A DNA stretch of 64,000 bases from Natronorubrum sulfidifaciens JCM 14089 (GTDB lineage: Archaea > Halobacteriota > Halobacteria > Halobacteriales > Natrialbaceae): contig NZ_AOHX01000026.1 of the NCBI RefSeq assembly GCF_000337735.1, positions 26,696 to 90,695 of the forward strand, written 5' to 3'. Of this stretch, positions 62,561 to 64,000 are shown in pieces. A program made the position numbers and the translations under genes. Numbering within the stretch: the stretch's first letter is position 1; each line of letters begins with the position of its first letter. A model generated the notes under the pieces. The model had not been told where the DNA came from. It made no database searches and worked only from the letters and a program-made list of their open reading frames with translations.

Positions 62561-63835
62561 TTATTCGACCTGTCCAGCAGTGACCGTCGCCCGGATATTT
62601 CGAAGCGGCTTGATCGTCTCAACGCCGACGTTAACACGCGCTTCCATCGCGCTGATCGGCTCAACTTCGACGGTGTAACCAGTGATTGCGTTCAGCGAGA
62701 GGAGGTCCTTCAACTCGGACTTGATGTTGCCGCGTAGTGCGTTCCGTGCCGATTGCGTGTGCAACTCGCCAATGAACACGTCCGCGTTCTCGTTCGTGAT
62801 GACGGCCACATAGTCCGTTACGAGACGAGCGATTCCCTGCTGCATCTCGAACTCCTCGTTGTTCTCTACCGACACGGTAGTCATGTCGTCCATGACGAGC
62901 GCACCAGCTCGCTCACTCTTGATGGGGTTAACACGCTGTTCGGACAGCGCTTCCATCTCTTCACGACTGAGTGAGTGATAGAGCGTTTCCTGACCCGAGA
63001 GGCGCTTTTTCATCGGGCTGGCACTCATCCCAAGGCCCGCCCGAAGACCGATGTAAGAGCCGATCATGCTCCGACCGTCGCCGTTCCGCATCGGATACTG
63101 GACTTGTATCCGAGACGAGTCGAACGGGTTCTCATAGCTGAACACGTCGTCGAGATACGGTGAAGCGCCAGCAATTGCGATAGCGAAGTCACCCTTCGAC
63201 TCCATGTCCTTCACGACTCCGTGCAAGTAGTCCGAAGTGTCCGCGTTCTCGGAGAGAATGCCGATGAAATCGAGAATATCACCCTCTTCATCGACCAATG
63301 CATCGATCGCACTCTCGTAATCGAGCGCGACGTAATTCACCGTTCCCTCGATATTGCTCCCAGCATCGAGGTGATACGTGCCATCGACTGCGTTGACCAG
63401 TACCTCGTTTTCGGAAGGCGAGAGGTCTTCGGGAGCCTCGAGAACGACCGTCGTAGAGAGCGTGATTCCGCCCACGTTGAAGCTAATATCGTCGGCGTTC
63501 TCTGAGATTGGTGCAGAACTAAGTTCTCCAGTCGAACCCATCACGTCGTCTTCGACTTCGACCTCAGCAGGTGCAACCGCATAGACGGGAAACGCACCCT
63601 CGCTAAGCGCATCCGTCACGTTCGTCGCAAGGGGACTTCCGTTACCGAAAAGCGTCGCAGCAGTCGGTGCGTTCGTAATTCGGTGTACTTCGTTGGGTTG
63701 AGCGGTCCCTTCAGTGAAGTCGGCCTGTCCGATTAGACCTGCTTCGCCAGGAGACCCGACGTTCACGCCAACAGAACGGGAACTCTGAACGGTAAGCTGT
63801 ACTCCAGGTAGTCGAGTGTTTCCAATAGTGACCAT
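62561..63835 (-). CDS. Tail sheath protein
   Basis: A 424-residue sheath protein. It opens with RLPGVQLTVQSSRSVGVNVG and GEAGLIGQADFTEG, typical of sheath N-termini, has a variable beta-insert (about 100-180), and ends with the conserved C-terminal handshake strands (FIGELHTQSARNALRGNIKS, NVGVETIKPLRNIRATV). It contracts to drive the tube. This proves a contractile tail and thus a myovirus-type element rather than a siphovirus. It is shorter than the ~480-residue average. Confidence 0.92.
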   Translation of the reverse strand: MVTIGNTRLPGVQLTVQSSRSVGVNVGSPGEAGLIGQADFTEGTAQPNEVHRITNAPTAATLFGNGSPLATNVTDALSEGAFPVYAVAPAEVEVEDDVMGSTGELSSAPISENADDISFNVGGITLSTTVVLEAPEDLSPSENEVLVNAVDGTYHLDAGSNIEGTVNYVALDYESAIDALVDEEGDILDFIGILSENADTSDYLHGVVKDMESKGDFAIAIAGASPYLDDVFSYENPFDSSRIQVQYPMRNGDGRSMIGSYIGLRAGLGMSASPMKKRLSGQETLYHSLSREEMEALSEQRVNPIKSERAGALVMDDMTTVSVENNEEFEMQQGIARLVTDYVAVITNENADVFIGELHTQSARNALRGNIKSELKDLLSLNAITGYTVEVEPISAMEARVNVGVETIKPLRNIRATVTAGQVE

Positions 63836-63870
63836 AGTAGAGAGAAAACTGAGAGAGGCGGCGCTTCCGC

Positions 63871-64000
63871 CTACGTAGACGTTACGTTGCGCTCGATAAT
63901 CTCGAGGGTGTCAACGTCGTCGTTGGTGTATTCCTTCACGTAGCGGAATTTCACCGTCTGATCCGTCTCGAACCAGTTGGGTTCTTCAGTTGGAACGGAT
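63871..64000 (-). CDS. Partial neck/connector protein (C-terminal end)
   Basis: The last 42 codons of a minus-strand gene reach the window end. They read SVPTEEPNWFETDQTVKFRY, then VKEYTNDDVDTLEI and end RNVTST before a TAG at 63871-63873. The gene lies directly upstream of the sheath, where neck or tail-completion proteins are usually encoded. The family cannot be fixed from so short a piece. Confidence 0.6.
   Translation of the reverse strand, partial: SVPTEEPNWFETDQTVKFRYVKEYTNDDVDTLEIIERNVTST

Larger units (their letters stand above)
49150..64000. mobile_element. Integrated myovirus-like provirus (left part)
   Basis: The boundaries are the att-like repeats at 49150 and the window end. 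The element holds a tyrosine integrase, AT-richer promoters, few large host-like genes, and a collinear contractile-tail operon from sheath to fibre. Head genes and the right att site are outside the window. Relatedness to known haloviruses (phiCh1-type) is from gene order only. Confidence 0.85.

Noticed and set aside
52706-63835. Extracellular contractile injection system (tailocin-like)
   Set aside because: An integrase, att-like repeats, a neck-gene fragment upstream of the sheath and a typical tail fibre point to a provirus; no AAA+ ATPase of the injection-system type is seen. Full exclusion needs sequence past 64 kb.

Overview
The window is haloarchaeal chromosome, most like the Natrialbaceae (Natrinema, Haloterrigena or Natronorubrum type). 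Base composition is high in G+C with very frequent CTCGAG and TCGA words, the proteins are strongly acidic, many genes have a TATA-like box about 26 nt before an ATG (leaderless mRNAs), secreted proteins carry twin-arginine or lipobox signals, and several families (SPW repeat, SHOCT, archaeal Elp3, pelota, F420-dependent LLM oxidoreductase) fit this group. The lineage is inferred from family recall and composition, not from a search.

Bases 1-49,100 are host chromosome. In order: small hypotheticals; a Dna2-like Cas4-nuclease/SF1-helicase fusion (2396-5215); a Tat lipoprotein, a PAP2 phosphatase and a potassium channel; an AIR-synthase relative; a fatty-acid or related acyl-CoA block (F420 LLM oxidoreductase, SDR, HAD phosphatase, APH-like kinase, 3-hydroxyacyl-CoA dehydrogenase/enoyl-CoA hydratase fusion, hotdog thioesterase, Lrp-like regulator; 9407-16509) in which a palindromic site ATTGGTAACCAAT recurs; an Lhr-type helicase; a metallo-beta-lactamase hydrolase; an RND exporter overlapping a TrmB-type regulator; pelota and, 0.9 kb away, RqcH (two ribosome-rescue factors); TenA; Elp3; a DHH-superfamily protein whose DHH motif appears lost; UPF0173 and OsmC proteins; a ComEC-like lipoprotein with its DUF3006 partner; a gamma carbonic anhydrase; a 1281-residue secreted repeat protein; a complete biotin ECF transporter (BioY, ATPase, T component); and a CoA-disulfide-reductase-like enzyme.

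From about 49,150 to the window end lies the left part of an integrated virus. It opens with three degenerate copies of a tRNA-3'-end-like sequence and a tyrosine integrase (49370-50377), followed by an AT-richer low-density stretch with a Tat-secreted protein and a DUF4870 membrane protein. A long minus-strand late operon follows, read from right to left: a partial connector gene, tail sheath, tail tube, a tail-assembly-chaperone pair overlapping in different frames, tape measure, gpU-position protein, tail hub (gpD), spike (gpV), gp25/gpW wedge, baseplate J, gpI-like protein, tail fibre, then three small genes including two membrane proteins that are lysis/egress candidates. This is a P2/phiCh1-style contractile-tail (myovirus) order. 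Capsid, terminase and the right attachment site must lie beyond base 64,000.

The observations most worth following are the attachment-site scars, the overlapping chaperone pair that would need a +1 or -2 frameshift or a non-ATG start, the 23-residue Gln/Ala repeats of the 1281-aa exported protein, the shared operator around the acyl-CoA genes, and the degenerate DHH protein.
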